Positions 52,391 through 61,647 of a stretch of 64,000 bases of DNA are shown here, piece after piece. This stretch comes from Planctomycetota bacterium. GTDB taxonomy: Bacteria > Planctomycetota > Brocadiia > SM23-32 > JAKLEA01. Each line of letters begins with the position of its first letter. The stretch's first letter is position 1. The stretch spans positions 1 through 64,000 of the forward strand of contig JAKLEA010000022.1 of the NCBI GenBank assembly GCA_022711755.1. The letters are read 5' to 3'. Below the pieces are notes generated by a model that had not been told where the DNA came from, made no database searches, and worked only from the letters and a program-made list of their open reading frames with translations. A program made the position numbers and the translations under genes.

Positions 52391-54406
52391 ATGTTTCCCA
52401 ACCTTCCGCTTGATTTCCGGGCGCATCATTATATGGATTTCTCGATCCAACTGCAGGCGCACGTCTATGCCCGCAGCGAGGCGCAGTTTCATCGCTGGGA
52501 GCGGCACAAGGACGCAATCGCCAATGTGGCGCAGGCGAAGCAATGGCAGCAGCACATACGTGAAACGGCGCTGAGCGCGATTGGCGGTCTTCCGCCGTCG
52601 GATACGCATTTGAATCCGCGTCTCTGCGGCGAACTTAAGGGCGACGGTTTTCGGATTGAGAAGGTCATATATGAAAGCCGCCCCGGGGTCTTCGTTACTT
52701 CCGCATTATATGTCCCTCAAGACATTCAAGGTCAGACTGCGGCAGTGCTGTTTGTATGTGGTCATGCCGAGGAGGCCAAGGCATATCCGAATTATCAGGC
52801 GGTGTGCCAGAGGCTGGCGCGCAACGGGCTTGTCGTGCTGGCCGTTGACCCTCCGGGGCAAGGCGAGCGAAGAAGCTATCTGGATTCGACCGGGCGACAG
52901 ATCGTGCAGTGGGGCACTACGGAGCACGATTATGCCGGGTTGCAATGCTGGTGGCTTGGGCAGTCCTCCGCGCGATACTTCATTCACGACGCAATGAGGG
53001 GGATTGATTATCTTGAGACGCGCCCGGAGGTGGACCCGAAACGGATCGGCGTCACGGGCAATAGCGGCGGGGGGACACAGAGCACATGGCTTATGATGAC
53101 CGAGCCGAGGCTCGCAGCCGCCGCGCCGGGCACGTTCGTCATGCGCCGGGCGGAGTACATGTGGACAGGACAAGCTCAGGATTCCGAGCAGGTAATTCCA
53201 TCGGGAACACTCAACGGCCTGGATCATGAGGATTTCATGATCGCCATGGTCCCCAGGCCAGTCAAAGTGCTGGCGGTGGATTATGACTATTTCTGTTTAG
53301 AAGGCGCGCTGGCGAGCGTTGAAAGAGCGCGGCGGATATACAGGATTTTCGGGTGCGAGGACAAACTGAGCATTGCACGTGACCGCTGCACGCACGAATA
53401 CAGTCCCGTGCTGGCGCGCTCCGCGACGGAGTTCTTTGTGACGGAACTTCTGGGCTTGCCGGCGCAAAGCGTTGATCACTCAAATCCGAAGCCTTTTCCC
53501 GTTGAACAGTTGTGGTGTACGCAGCGCGGGCAGGCGCTTCTGGATACCCCCTGTGCCAAGGGCATATTCGACGGCAACCTGGAGCGATATAACAAGATGG
53601 CGCGCCGGGAATCCGATTCGGAGTCACAGGCCAGCAAGGCGTCGGTATGGCTGAACTCAGCCATTCACCGGTTCCGTAAGCCTTGCGCCTTGAATCCGCG
53701 CTGGCCCTGGGATGAGACTGTGCAGGACATCCGCGTCTGCCAGGGGTTCTGGTTCACGGAGCCGGGAATCTGCAATACCGGATTTCTGCTCAGACCGGCC
53801 ACAACGCCGTATAAGGAGCTTGTCATAGCCGTATTCGACCGGGGGACGCTGGATATCTCCGCGCGGCGGCAGTGGGTCGAGGACATGGCGGCAGAGGGCC
53901 ATGCCGTCCTGATCCTTAATCTTAGGGGCATGGGCAATATTCTGCCGAGGGCGCTGAATCCGGTTCCGCTGGAGGAACGCTACGGCACGGTTTTCAAACT
54001 GATCTGCGATCTTGTGGCGATAGGCGACGATCTGGCCTCGATGCGGGTCTACGACCTGCTCAGGGCGGTCCAGCTTGCCTTTGAGGACCCGATGATTGAT
54101 CTGGATGAGCGTCCTCTGCGGTTGTTCGGCGCCGGACTGGGCGGTTTTTATTCATACCTTGCCGGAGCGCTCGAACCCCGTATTTCCAAGGTGGAGATTG
54201 AGGACGCGCTTTTCAGCCTGGACTCGCTTATGCGGACGCGCTATTACCGGGACGACAGGTTGATTCAGGCGACCATTTTCGGCATGGCCGCGGAGATGGA
54301 TCTGCCCGAGCTGCAACCGCTGTTTGCCGGGCGGCAGTTGATAGTGAGGCGGCCCCGCGACGGGGCGGGAGCGATCATAGAGGAGTGGGATCAGCCGGCC
54401 GAGTAA
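52391..54406 (+). CDS. Alpha/beta-hydrolase, acetylxylan-esterase-like
   Basis: 671 residues with two related halves. The first (about 90-370) is a full alpha/beta hydrolase: VLAVDPPGQGERR, RYFIHDAMRGIDYLETRPEVD, nucleophile elbow GNSGGG, a later Asp in YDYFCLEG and His in the CTHEYSP segment. The second half (about 440-670) looks like a degenerate hydrolase fold (VLILNLRGMGNI, RLFGAGLGGFYSYLAG) in which Ser is replaced by Gly at the elbow. AGGAG stands about 9 bases before the ATG. No signal peptide. Likely deacetylates oligosaccharides. Confidence 0.8.
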   Translation: MFPNLPLDFRAHHYMDFSIQLQAHVYARSEAQFHRWERHKDAIANVAQAKQWQQHIRETALSAIGGLPPSDTHLNPRLCGELKGDGFRIEKVIYESRPGVFVTSALYVPQDIQGQTAAVLFVCGHAEEAKAYPNYQAVCQRLARNGLVVLAVDPPGQGERRSYLDSTGRQIVQWGTTEHDYAGLQCWWLGQSSARYFIHDAMRGIDYLETRPEVDPKRIGVTGNSGGGTQSTWLMMTEPRLAAAAPGTFVMRRAEYMWTGQAQDSEQVIPSGTLNGLDHEDFMIAMVPRPVKVLAVDYDYFCLEGALASVERARRIYRIFGCEDKLSIARDRCTHEYSPVLARSATEFFVTELLGLPAQSVDHSNPKPFPVEQLWCTQRGQALLDTPCAKGIFDGNLERYNKMARRESDSESQASKASVWLNSAIHRFRKPCALNPRWPWDETVQDIRVCQGFWFTEPGICNTGFLLRPATTPYKELVIAVFDRGTLDISARRQWVEDMAAEGHAVLILNLRGMGNILPRALNPVPLEERYGTVFKLICDLVAIGDDLASMRVYDLLRAVQLAFEDPMIDLDERPLRLFGAGLGGFYSYLAGALEPRISKVEIEDALFSLDSLMRTRYYRDDRLIQATIFGMAAEMDLPELQPLFAGRQLIVRRPRDGAGAIIEEWDQPAE

Positions 54407-54422
54407 TCCACACGAAGACGAG

Positions 54423-55781
54423 ATGACAATGAAGCTTTGCGCGATTCCCATAATTGTTTCATGTTTCTGCCTACCCACAATAAGCGCTGAGGATGGTTCC
54501 GAAAAGGAAGCGGGGAAGGGAAAGTTCTTAATACGGAAGGGAAATGCGCTTTACCTTGGCGGGACACCGTTCAGATGCGTCGGGGTCAACAAGCACGAAC
54601 TGCTCGATTATTATCTGGCGGACGACTTCGGGCGACAAAGGGCCGCGGCGAGGGCATCGCTGGCGCAGTTGTCCGATCTCGGAATCAAGGTTATTCGCGC
54701 AAGAGGTTCCGCATTCTGGCCTGCGCAGATCGAGAAGACGTATCCGGCTGACGCGGCGGGGCGCGAGGCATTCTGGACGCGATATGACGCGATGTTGGCG
54801 GATTGCGACGAGTTCGGGATCAAAGTGATCATTACCATTGCGTGGCATACCTGCGGATGGGCGGATCTGGGGCATGAGTCGCTACGGTCGCTCGTGACCG
54901 ATCCGTATTCGGATTCCAGAAGGATCCTGAACGACTGGACGCGCGATCTGGTCGGACGGTATCGGGACAGGGAGACGGTACTTTTTTGGGAACTTACAAA
55001 CGAGGCGAATCTGACCGCCGACCTGAAGGCGCATTTCGGAAAGAAGGGAGCGGTGGAGACGCACGACTTGAGTCTGCCTCATAAACATCTGTTCAGCGAT
55101 CCGGTTGTCAGGGATGAGCGAAACAATTACACGTCAGACGAACTGGCTGCGTTCGTTAGAGAATGGGCCATTATGATCAAATATATTGATTCGAACCATC
55201 TCGTGGGGACGGGTTTTTCCGAGCCGCGCCCGTCAGCCTGGCATTTGTGGATGAATTCGGTGAATCGCGCGGAGACAATGGACTGGACAGTGGACACCGA
55301 GGAGGAGACGGGGCGATATCTGAAGGTGATTTCTCCCGATCCCGTTGACCTGATAAGCCTGCATCACTATGTGGAAAACGGATTCGGGACTCTGGTGGCA
55401 TGCAAGAAGGCGGCGGACGAGATCGGAAAACCGGTCTATATCGGCGAGTGCGGGCCTGGGGGAGAACTTTTCCAGGCGAATCCCTATGGAGATGAAACGG
55501 CTCTGCGGATGATGCGCCTGTTCATGGATACAGTCGCGGGATTGGACGTTCCGCTGGCGGTCTGGTGGACATGGGACGAGAGGAGCGAGCCTTACCATGA
55601 ACCGATGCTCGATCCTGCGCGACACGCGGAGGCGCTGGAGATGCTGGTCGAATATAATAAGCAGTTTTCAGGCGCAAAGGAGCGGGCGAGCAGGGAGCTT
55701 TCGAGGGAAGAGGAGGAGAGGATTCGGGAATTATCAGCGCAGTGCGAAAAACTGGCCGGGGAGGCGAAGGAGAAGCGTTGA
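54423..55781 (+). CDS. GH5-like glycoside hydrolase, secreted
   Basis: 452 residues with a signal peptide (LCAIPIIVSCFCLPTISA). The barrel shows YLGGTPFRCVGVNKHELL at the start, acid/base Glu in FWELTNEANL and nucleophile Glu in VYIGECGPGG, consistent with GH5 (mannanase or cellulase type). The last 50 residues are charged and helical, perhaps a short coiled coil. It follows the esterase by 16 bp, suggesting joint action on acetylated mannan or similar glycans. Confidence 0.85.
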   Translation: MTMKLCAIPIIVSCFCLPTISAEDGSEKEAGKGKFLIRKGNALYLGGTPFRCVGVNKHELLDYYLADDFGRQRAAARASLAQLSDLGIKVIRARGSAFWPAQIEKTYPADAAGREAFWTRYDAMLADCDEFGIKVIITIAWHTCGWADLGHESLRSLVTDPYSDSRRILNDWTRDLVGRYRDRETVLFWELTNEANLTADLKAHFGKKGAVETHDLSLPHKHLFSDPVVRDERNNYTSDELAAFVREWAIMIKYIDSNHLVGTGFSEPRPSAWHLWMNSVNRAETMDWTVDTEEETGRYLKVISPDPVDLISLHHYVENGFGTLVACKKAADEIGKPVYIGECGPGGELFQANPYGDETALRMMRLFMDTVAGLDVPLAVWWTWDERSEPYHEPMLDPARHAEALEMLVEYNKQFSGAKERASRELSREEEERIRELSAQCEKLAGEAKEKR

Positions 55782-55798
55782 TGTCGGGGGATAGCCTC

Positions 55799-57292
55799 TT
55801 ACGGCTGTTTTGAGAGTTCCAGGTATTCGCACAGGGCGTTGATGTTGCGGCAGAAGTCGGCGCATCTGATGCGGTCCTTGTTCACCCAGCGCCCCTGTTC
55901 ATCCATTGCGGCTATGATATTGTTGACGCCTGGCGAGAGCGATTCGGTTTTTGATTTTCTGCGCTCTTGCGATGGTTCCCTGTCCCTTTCGGCAAGATAG
56001 GCGTCGCGTCCCTGTTCTTTTACGCGCGTGTAATACGCGATGGCTCCGGCGACGCCGTATTCCCCGTGCCATGAGTAGCCGTAGCGGCGTTCCTCGCCGA
56101 GTTCCTCGACGTTGTAGACTATCCTGCGGTCGCGGTCGCAATAAAACGGGCGATTGGTCCCTATCTCGTAATATCGCGCCCAGACGCCGTTCGGGAGACT
56201 TGAACGATTAAGCCAGTCAATGGCGGCGGGGATGGGTTCGAGGTAGCGCGACTCGCCTGTATAGAGATAAAGATCAACCAGCGTTCTTATGTTGGTGGAG
56301 GCGTTAAGGCTGCAGACTGCGGGTGGCTCGAATGTGCGCGCCCATGCAGGCTGGATGTTCATGTCATATTGCTGCGCCCATCCCGTCTGAGGCGGCTTGC
56401 ACTGGGAGAGAATGATGAAGTCGCCGGCCTTTCTTGCCGACTGGAGGAAGCGGTCATCCCCATAGAGCGTGTTGGCCATGAGCATCACGTCAATGCAGTC
56501 ATTCATGGCGCTATCGTTGAAGGTGTAATAATCGTGGTATCCGCCGCAGAGAGGGAAAATCTGCGGCCAGCCGCCGTTGGGGTATTGGGCTTTCAGAATG
56601 AATTCCAATCCATCCTTTATAGCGCGATCAAGCCATTCCTCGTCGAGTTCTTTATCAAGGTCCATAAGGAAGCGCAGGGCGCTCTGCGTGGTGTCGTCGT
56701 CGAATGTTCCACCTTGAAGTTTTTCGTATAGCCCGCGCAGCGCTTCCGCCGAGCCTGCGAGCTTTTTCATCTCCGCGTTGCGGGGCGGGGCGGGATTGGC
56801 GGGGTCAAAACTTGCGAAGTCTATAGAGTATTTCCAGCCGCCAACAGGTAGTTGTCCCCACGCGAGAGCGTATCCCGCCGCGCGGGCGTGATCGAGCATT
56901 TCAGGCTTTCCCGTCGCCCGATAAGCGCGAAGGAGAGCCTGGCCGACGGAGGGCGTTCCGGGGGGCTGAACCCATATCTGCATTTCGGTGGCTGTTCCCT
57001 CCCCCCAGCGTTTCTTTAGATCGAGCGTATATTCCCAGAGATAGCCGCCATGCGTTGAGATGGAGCGCATGAAGGCGGATGATTTTAGTATGGCTTCGAC
57101 TGTTTTTTCCTGAAGGAGATCGGGGGGAGCAGGCTGCGGTTTGGCGTCGGGCGCGGGTTCGGATGGCTGGATATCGGCGGGCGCGGGGGTTGCGGGATTG
57201 GTAGTGGCGGCGGGCGACTGCGCGATCTGATCGGCGCATGATGCGAGAGATAGGATGAACAGCGACGCAAGGAAAGGAAATCGAATGTTCAT
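55799..57292 (-). CDS. Pectate lyase (PL10-like), lipoprotein
   Basis: 497 residues with GGGGGAAG before the ATG. A lipobox (LASC, about residue 19) is followed by a Pro/Ala-rich linker (about 22-60). The alpha/alpha-toroid shows KAQYPNGGWPQIFPL, YHDYYTFNDSAMNDC, GWAQQYDMNIQPAWARTFEPPAV and ERRYGYSWH, which are hallmark segments of PL10 pectate lyases that cut polygalacturonate by beta-elimination with Ca. It converges on the GH5-like gene with a 17-bp gap and is the last gene of the rpsB unit strand, probably separately transcribed. Confidence 0.92.
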   Translation of the reverse strand: MNIRFPFLASLFILSLASCADQIAQSPAATTNPATPAPADIQPSEPAPDAKPQPAPPDLLQEKTVEAILKSSAFMRSISTHGGYLWEYTLDLKKRWGEGTATEMQIWVQPPGTPSVGQALLRAYRATGKPEMLDHARAAGYALAWGQLPVGGWKYSIDFASFDPANPAPPRNAEMKKLAGSAEALRGLYEKLQGGTFDDDTTQSALRFLMDLDKELDEEWLDRAIKDGLEFILKAQYPNGGWPQIFPLCGGYHDYYTFNDSAMNDCIDVMLMANTLYGDDRFLQSARKAGDFIILSQCKPPQTGWAQQYDMNIQPAWARTFEPPAVCSLNASTNIRTLVDLYLYTGESRYLEPIPAAIDWLNRSSLPNGVWARYYEIGTNRPFYCDRDRRIVYNVEELGEERRYGYSWHGEYGVAGAIAYYTRVKEQGRDAYLAERDREPSQERRKSKTESLSPGVNNIIAAMDEQGRWVNKDRIRCADFCRNINALCEYLELSKQP

Positions 57293-57360
57293 GAAAGCTT
57301 CCCCCGTTCTTACATTGCGTTGAAGATCGGCGCTTTGCGGCTACGACACATTTCCAATGC

Positions 57361-57921
57361 TCAGACTTCCATCAGTTCCTTGGTCTTTGCCGCGAGAGCC
57401 TGATTAACCATCTCTTCATACTTATCCGTGAATTCCTGGACGTCCTTCTTGGCGCTGTCCCGCTCGTCCTCGGTAACCTCGCCGTCTTTTTCCATTTTGT
57501 CAATCGCGCGGTTGGCGTCTCTGCGGATGTTGCGGACGGACACGCGGGCGTCCTCGCCCATGTCCTTGACGCGGTTGACGATGGATTTGCGCCTGTCTTC
57601 GCTCAACGGGGGGACGACGAGTCTGATGACTCTGCCGTCTGATTGCGGATTGAGGCCCAGTTCGCTGGTCATTATCGCCTTCTCAATGTCGGCGATTATG
57701 CTCAAGTCGTAAGGCTTGATAACGATGAGTTGCGGTTCCGGCACGCCAATGGACGCAACCTGCTTGAGCGGGCTTTGCCCTCCGTAGCAGGGGATTTTCA
57801 GCGTGTCAACCAGACCGGGAGTGGCGCGGCCGGTCCTTATTGCGCGCATGTTGTCCTTGAGGACGTTGACTGTTTTCTCCATCCGATCTTCGGCGTCGAG
57901 CATTACTTCGTCCAGGTCCAT
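57361..57921 (-). CDS. frr: Ribosome recycling factor
   Basis: 186 residues, normal length. KTVNVLKDNMRAIRTGRATPGLVD, PLKQVASIGVPEPQLIVIKPYD, LGLNPQSDGRVIRLVVPPLSEDRRK and RNIRRDANRAIDKM are classic RRF segments. It splits post-termination ribosomes with EF-G. GGAG stands 9 bases before the ATG, 14 bp after pyrH. Confidence 0.98.
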   Translation of the reverse strand: MDLDEVMLDAEDRMEKTVNVLKDNMRAIRTGRATPGLVDTLKIPCYGGQSPLKQVASIGVPEPQLIVIKPYDLSIIADIEKAIMTSELGLNPQSDGRVIRLVVPPLSEDRRKSIVNRVKDMGEDARVSVRNIRRDANRAIDKMEKDGEVTEDERDSAKKDVQEFTDKYEEMVNQALAAKTKELMEV

Positions 57922-57935
57922 GAGATTTGCTCCGA

Positions 57936-58676
57936 TCAGCCGCCGGAGCCGACGCGGGTTCCAATGTGTTCCCCGCGCACGGCCCTGGCGATATTGCCTG
58001 ACACGTCGTATTCAAAGACGACAATCGGTATCTGTTGCGCGCGGCAGAGCAGGACGCTTTCCAGGTCCATTGCGCCAAGCCGGCGGGAGACAACCTCATC
58101 GTAGGTGATGGTTCTGAAATGCTGTGCGTTCGGGTCCTTTTTAGGGTCCGCTGAATACAGACCATCCACCTTTGTGGCTTTCAGGAGGGCGTCAACGCCA
58201 AGTTCGCAGGCTCTGAGGGCGGCTGCGGTGTCCGTGGTGAAGAAAGGGTTGCCAGTGCCACAGCAGAGAAGCAGGATACGCCCGTCAGAGAGAATTTCGC
58301 GGCCTTCTTCAGCTCTGAATGGCAGGATGAGACTGCCGAGAGGAACCGCGCTGCGAATTTCCACGCGAACGCCGGAGTTAATAAGCGCTCCCTGAAGAAC
58401 CAATGCGTTGACCGCTGTGGCGAGCATTCCGGCATGATCGCCCTGGAGCCGCTTGCCGATCGCCGGGCGGATATCACGACCTCGAACGAGATTGCCGGCC
58501 CCCATTACGACGGCAATGCTACGGCAATTGATTGAGGCTTGAGCCAGTTCGCCAGTGAGGAAGGCGAGGTGATCCTGATCGAAGCCTTTCAGCCCCTCGC
58601 CGGAGAAACACTCCCCGCTGACCTTCAGCAGGACGCTGCGGAACGGAGTCGGTTTCTCTGCTTCATCGTCGCTCAT
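57936..58676 (-). CDS. pyrH: Uridylate kinase (UMP kinase)
   Basis: 246 residues from the ATG at 58676; the frame extends 55 codons upstream but that part is antisense-like and inside the tsf gap. RSVLLKVSGECFSGEG, VMGAGNLVRGRD, DHAGMLATAVNALVLQGAL, CGTGNPFFTTDTAAALRACELGVDALLKATKVDGLYSADPKKD and GAMDLESV are the UMPK motifs. It makes UDP for all pyrimidine nucleotides and is usually feedback-inhibited by UTP. Confidence 0.97.
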   Translation of the reverse strand: MSDDEAEKPTPFRSVLLKVSGECFSGEGLKGFDQDHLAFLTGELAQASINCRSIAVVMGAGNLVRGRDIRPAIGKRLQGDHAGMLATAVNALVLQGALINSGVRVEIRSAVPLGSLILPFRAEEGREILSDGRILLLCCGTGNPFFTTDTAAALRACELGVDALLKATKVDGLYSADPKKDPNAQHFRTITYDEVVSRRLGAMDLESVLLCRAQQIPIVVFEYDVSGNIARAVRGEHIGTRVGSGG

Positions 58677-58701
58677 TTCCGGCACCCCGGGGAGGCGAGA
58701 C

Positions 58702-59289
58702 CTAACTGCCCATCTGAATCCTGACGAAGCGGCTGACCTTGATGTTTTCGCCAAGCGCGGACACGCGGTCGTTGATGATTTCCTGGATCGTCCGGTTGGT
58801 GTCTTTGACGAATTTCTGCTCAAGCAGGCAGCTGTCCTCATAGAACTTCTTGAGCTTGCCTTCGAGTATCTTTTCGACGATTTGCGGGGGTTTGCCCTTT
58901 ATCTGAGCGGCGTAGACTTCCTTTTCCCGCTCAATTATCGCGGGGGGAATTTCTTCGCGGCAGACAGCGACCGGATTTGAGGCGGCCACTTGGAAGCAGA
59001 GGTCTTTCACCAGCTCCTGGAATGACTCGTTGCGGGCGACGAAGTCCGTCTCGCACTGAACCTCGACGAGGACGGCCAGCTTTCCGTTGGAATGGACGTA
59101 GGAGCCTATCCAGCCCTCGTTGGTGCCGCGTGAACTCTTCTTGGCCGCTGTATCCTCGCCCATTTTGCGAAGGACGATGATGGCCTTTTCCATATCTCCG
59201 CCGGCTTCCTCCAGCGCCTTCTTGCACTTCATCATTCCAACGCCGGTCTTTTCTCTCAAGTCTTTTACAAGTTTGGAATCAACTTCCAT
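58702..59289 (-). CDS. tsf: Elongation factor Ts
   Basis: 195 residues from the ATG at 59289, chosen for the AGGAGG 11 bases upstream. KLVKDLREKTGVGMMKCKKALEEAGGDMEKAI is the N-terminal UBA module and VQCETDFVARNE the signature that inserts into EF-Tu. The length matches the short EF-Ts form (as in Thermus), lacking part of the coiled-coil and second core subdomain seen in E. coli. It exchanges GDP on EF-Tu. Confidence 0.97.
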   Translation of the reverse strand: MEVDSKLVKDLREKTGVGMMKCKKALEEAGGDMEKAIIVLRKMGEDTAAKKSSRGTNEGWIGSYVHSNGKLAVLVEVQCETDFVARNESFQELVKDLCFQVAASNPVAVCREEIPPAIIEREKEVYAAQIKGKPPQIVEKILEGKLKKFYEDSCLLEQKFVKDTNRTIQEIINDRVSALGENIKVSRFVRIQMGS

Positions 59290-59378
59290 TTGAATCTCGA
59301 CCTCCTGCTTATGCATCGGCGCAATAAGCGCCGAATCGTTTTGATGTTTGTTTGCAAGTCTCCCGAGGATGGACCGGT

Positions 59379-60152
59379 TTAGCCTTCGCGCTGGTCAAGC
59401 GGAGCCGAAACGCGGACATATTCGACTTCTGGCTGGCGCCCGCCTTCCTTAGGCGACTCGAGGATCACGCGACGTGACTTGCCGGACAGGCAGGCGTCCG
59501 CCATGCGGGACACGAAGATTTCGATGGTGCGGATGCTGTCGTCGTTGCCGGGAACAATTATGTCAACCTCAGCGGGGTTACAGTCCGTATCCGCGAGGGC
59601 AACGGTCGGGATGCCCAGCTTGACGGCTTCATGGATGGCGGTGGCTTCACGCGCCGGATCAACTACGATCAGGACGCCAGGCAACTTGGCCATGTTCCTC
59701 ACACCGCCCAGGTTGCGGAGGACCTTGCGCAGCTCGCGGCGCATCGAGGCCTGTTCCTTCTTGCTCAGAGCATTGATTTCGCCGGAGGCTTCGAGACCTT
59801 CAAGCTCGTGCAGCCTGCGCAGACTACTCAGGACGGTAGTGAAATTGGTCAGTGTTCCACCCAGCCATCTTTCACTGACGTAGGACATTCCGGAACGCAT
59901 GGCTTCACGAGCGACAACCTGGCGAGCCTGGCGCTTGGTTCCGACAAAAAGCGCGTCGGTTCCAGATGCCGTGATTTTCTCGACGAGTTTGAAAGCGGTC
60001 ACAAGGCCGCGAACCGACTCGCGCAGATCAATGATGTGAATCTGATTGCGCTTGCCGAAGATGTATGGCTTCATCTCCGGGTTCCAGCGGCTTACCCTGT
60101 GGCCGAAATGCGTGCCTGCTTCAACGAGTTCATCAAGTGTCACTAGCGGCAA
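59379..60152 (-). CDS. rpsB: 30S ribosomal protein S2
   Basis: 257 residues starting at TTG with AGGAGG 6 bases upstream. LVEAGTHFGHRVSRWNPEMKPYIFG, FVGTKRQARQVVAREA, YVSERWLGGTLTNF, PGVLIVVDPAREATAIHEA, GIPTVALADTDCNP and VIVPGNDDS-like VDIIVPGNDDSIRT are the S2 landmarks. It leads the rpsB-tsf-pyrH-frr order and has a structured leader with a good promoter. Confidence 0.98.
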   Translation of the reverse strand: MPLVTLDELVEAGTHFGHRVSRWNPEMKPYIFGKRNQIHIIDLRESVRGLVTAFKLVEKITASGTDALFVGTKRQARQVVAREAMRSGMSYVSERWLGGTLTNFTTVLSSLRRLHELEGLEASGEINALSKKEQASMRRELRKVLRNLGGVRNMAKLPGVLIVVDPAREATAIHEAVKLGIPTVALADTDCNPAEVDIIVPGNDDSIRTIEIFVSRMADACLSGKSRRVILESPKEGGRQPEVEYVRVSAPLDQREG

Positions 60153-60200
60153 GGAACACCTCCTGCGATCATGCGCCGTTTCGAATCAAAAAGACAAAAC

Positions 60201-60272
60201 AACCGCTGGCTGAGATTCTCCGGGAAATGGCGCATTGGTTCTTCCAACGGCGAATTTGATACGCCAGCGGTT
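60201..60272 (-). promoter_or_regulatory. Inverted repeat in the rpsB leader
   Basis: A perfect 10-bp stem, AACCGCTGGC (60272-60263 read on minus) and GCCAGCGGTT (60210-60201), encloses a 52-nt loop with a smaller TTGG-AAGAA-CCAA hairpin. A T-rich GTTTTGTCTTTTTG follows on the minus strand, 50 bp before the start. It may be an S2 autoregulatory element or an attenuator. Confidence 0.6.
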
Positions 60273-60306
60273 CCTGAAGCGTAGAAAAGCCCTTAGGATT
60301 TGGATT

Positions 60307-60335
60307 AGAATACGTGGAAGCATGACGCAAGTCAA
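60307..60335 (-). promoter_or_regulatory. rpsB operon promoter
   Basis: Minus strand TTGACT (60335-60330), exactly 17 bp, TATTCT (60312-60307): a strong sigma70-type match. Start near 60300 gives a leader of about 150 nt. Confidence 0.75.
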
Positions 60336-60588
60336 CAGATTTCAGGCTTTTACGGTAATGCGTCACTGAAGGGCTTATTGGCATGTTGGGCGCTGGGCCT
60401 TGGAGTCGGCGTCTTGACGGTGCGACGCGCTTCGGTTTGGCGAAGCGCGAATTGTGGCCAAGTCAAGCCATGGCAAAGCGTCCAATCCCGTCAGTGCCCT
60501 ATTGCCTTTTGCGATACGCCCAAAATGATGAATTGGAGCGTTGACTCAGGATCGGTCATGTATATCCGGATACAATAAGGGAACATTA

Positions 60589-61647
60589 ATGGCGACTGGA
60601 GCGTCAAAAGGTATGGAATTCTTCATGATGAGGAAAGGAGCGATTTTGACGCGATATTTGAGTGGCATATTGATTCTTGTCATTGCTTCAGTGGGTTCAT
60701 TGGTATGGGTTCGCCGAAGCGGAGCGCCTTCGGGCGGACAGAAGGGGGGCGAGGGGGACATATCAATGGATGCCGCCGCAATTATGCCGGCAGAAGACAT
60801 AGGCGAAAAAGGATTGGCGAAGGCCGTCGCCGCCGCGGATGTGGCAGGCGGCCACCCCGAGGCTGAAAGGGGAGCGACGGAGGATTCTGTCAGGCTGAAT
60901 CTTCCAAAAAGTTTTACAGTTATACGAAGAGATTGTTTTATTGTCGCAAGCGATCTGGAGGAACTTGAGACAGAATACATTACTGAGAACACGCTGGAGA
61001 GATGCGCAAAATGCCTTTGGAAGGATTACTTTGAGCAAAAACCAGGGGAAAAGTGCATTGTATATTTATTCAAAGATAAAGAGTCATACAAGCGGAACAC
61101 GAAGGAACTCTTTGGTTTTGAACCTGAGTCACCTTATGGGTTCTATCTTCGCAGTAAAAAGAGTCTTATTATGGACATATCAACAGGAACCGGGACTCTG
61201 GTGCATGAACTTGTCCATGCCTTGAGGTGCGCGGATTTTCCTGAATGCCCGACCTGGCTTGATGAGGGGCTTGCGTCGCTGCATGAACAGTGTATTCAAA
61301 GGGGGGACAGCCTTGTCGGACTGGTGAACTGGCGCCTTCCGGGATTGAAGGCGGCGCTTGCAGCGGGGAAAAGGATCCCGCTTGAGAAGATTATTGCCAG
61401 CAGCGAGGCCGAGTTTTACGGCGAAAATTCCGGATTGTACTATGCAGAGGCGAGGTATTTGTGCATGTTTCTTCAGGAAAAGGGGCTTTTAAAACGATAT
61501 TACAGGGAATTTAAAGCCTCACGCGGGGATGACCCGACGGGGAAGACGACATTAGAGAAAATTACAGGGAAAGGGATCGGCATACTCGATCTGGAATATA
61601 TGGAATGGGTTGGTAAATTGCCTGTCATAGGCGAAGAAGGGCGGTGA
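60589..61647 (+). CDS. Peptidase MA-like gluzincin, membrane-anchored
   Basis: About 352 residues from the ATG at 60589 (AAGGGA upstream); a TTG at 60646 with AAAGGAG 6 bases upstream is an equally good start. One N-terminal helix (YLSGILILVIASVGSLVWV) and a Gly/Ala-rich linker precede the domain. HELVHA is the HExxH zinc motif and WLDEGLASLHEQ supplies the third ligand Glu, typical of the peptidase MA-like family. LYYAEARYLCMFLQEKG continues the fold. A probable extracytoplasmic metallopeptidase; substrate unknown. The AT content is higher than in neighbouring genes. Confidence 0.8.
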   Translation: MATGASKGMEFFMMRKGAILTRYLSGILILVIASVGSLVWVRRSGAPSGGQKGGEGDISMDAAAIMPAEDIGEKGLAKAVAAADVAGGHPEAERGATEDSVRLNLPKSFTVIRRDCFIVASDLEELETEYITENTLERCAKCLWKDYFEQKPGEKCIVYLFKDKESYKRNTKELFGFEPESPYGFYLRSKKSLIMDISTGTGTLVHELVHALRCADFPECPTWLDEGLASLHEQCIQRGDSLVGLVNWRLPGLKAALAAGKRIPLEKIIASSEAEFYGENSGLYYAEARYLCMFLQEKGLLKRYYREFKASRGDDPTGKTTLEKITGKGIGILDLEYMEWVGKLPVIGEEGR

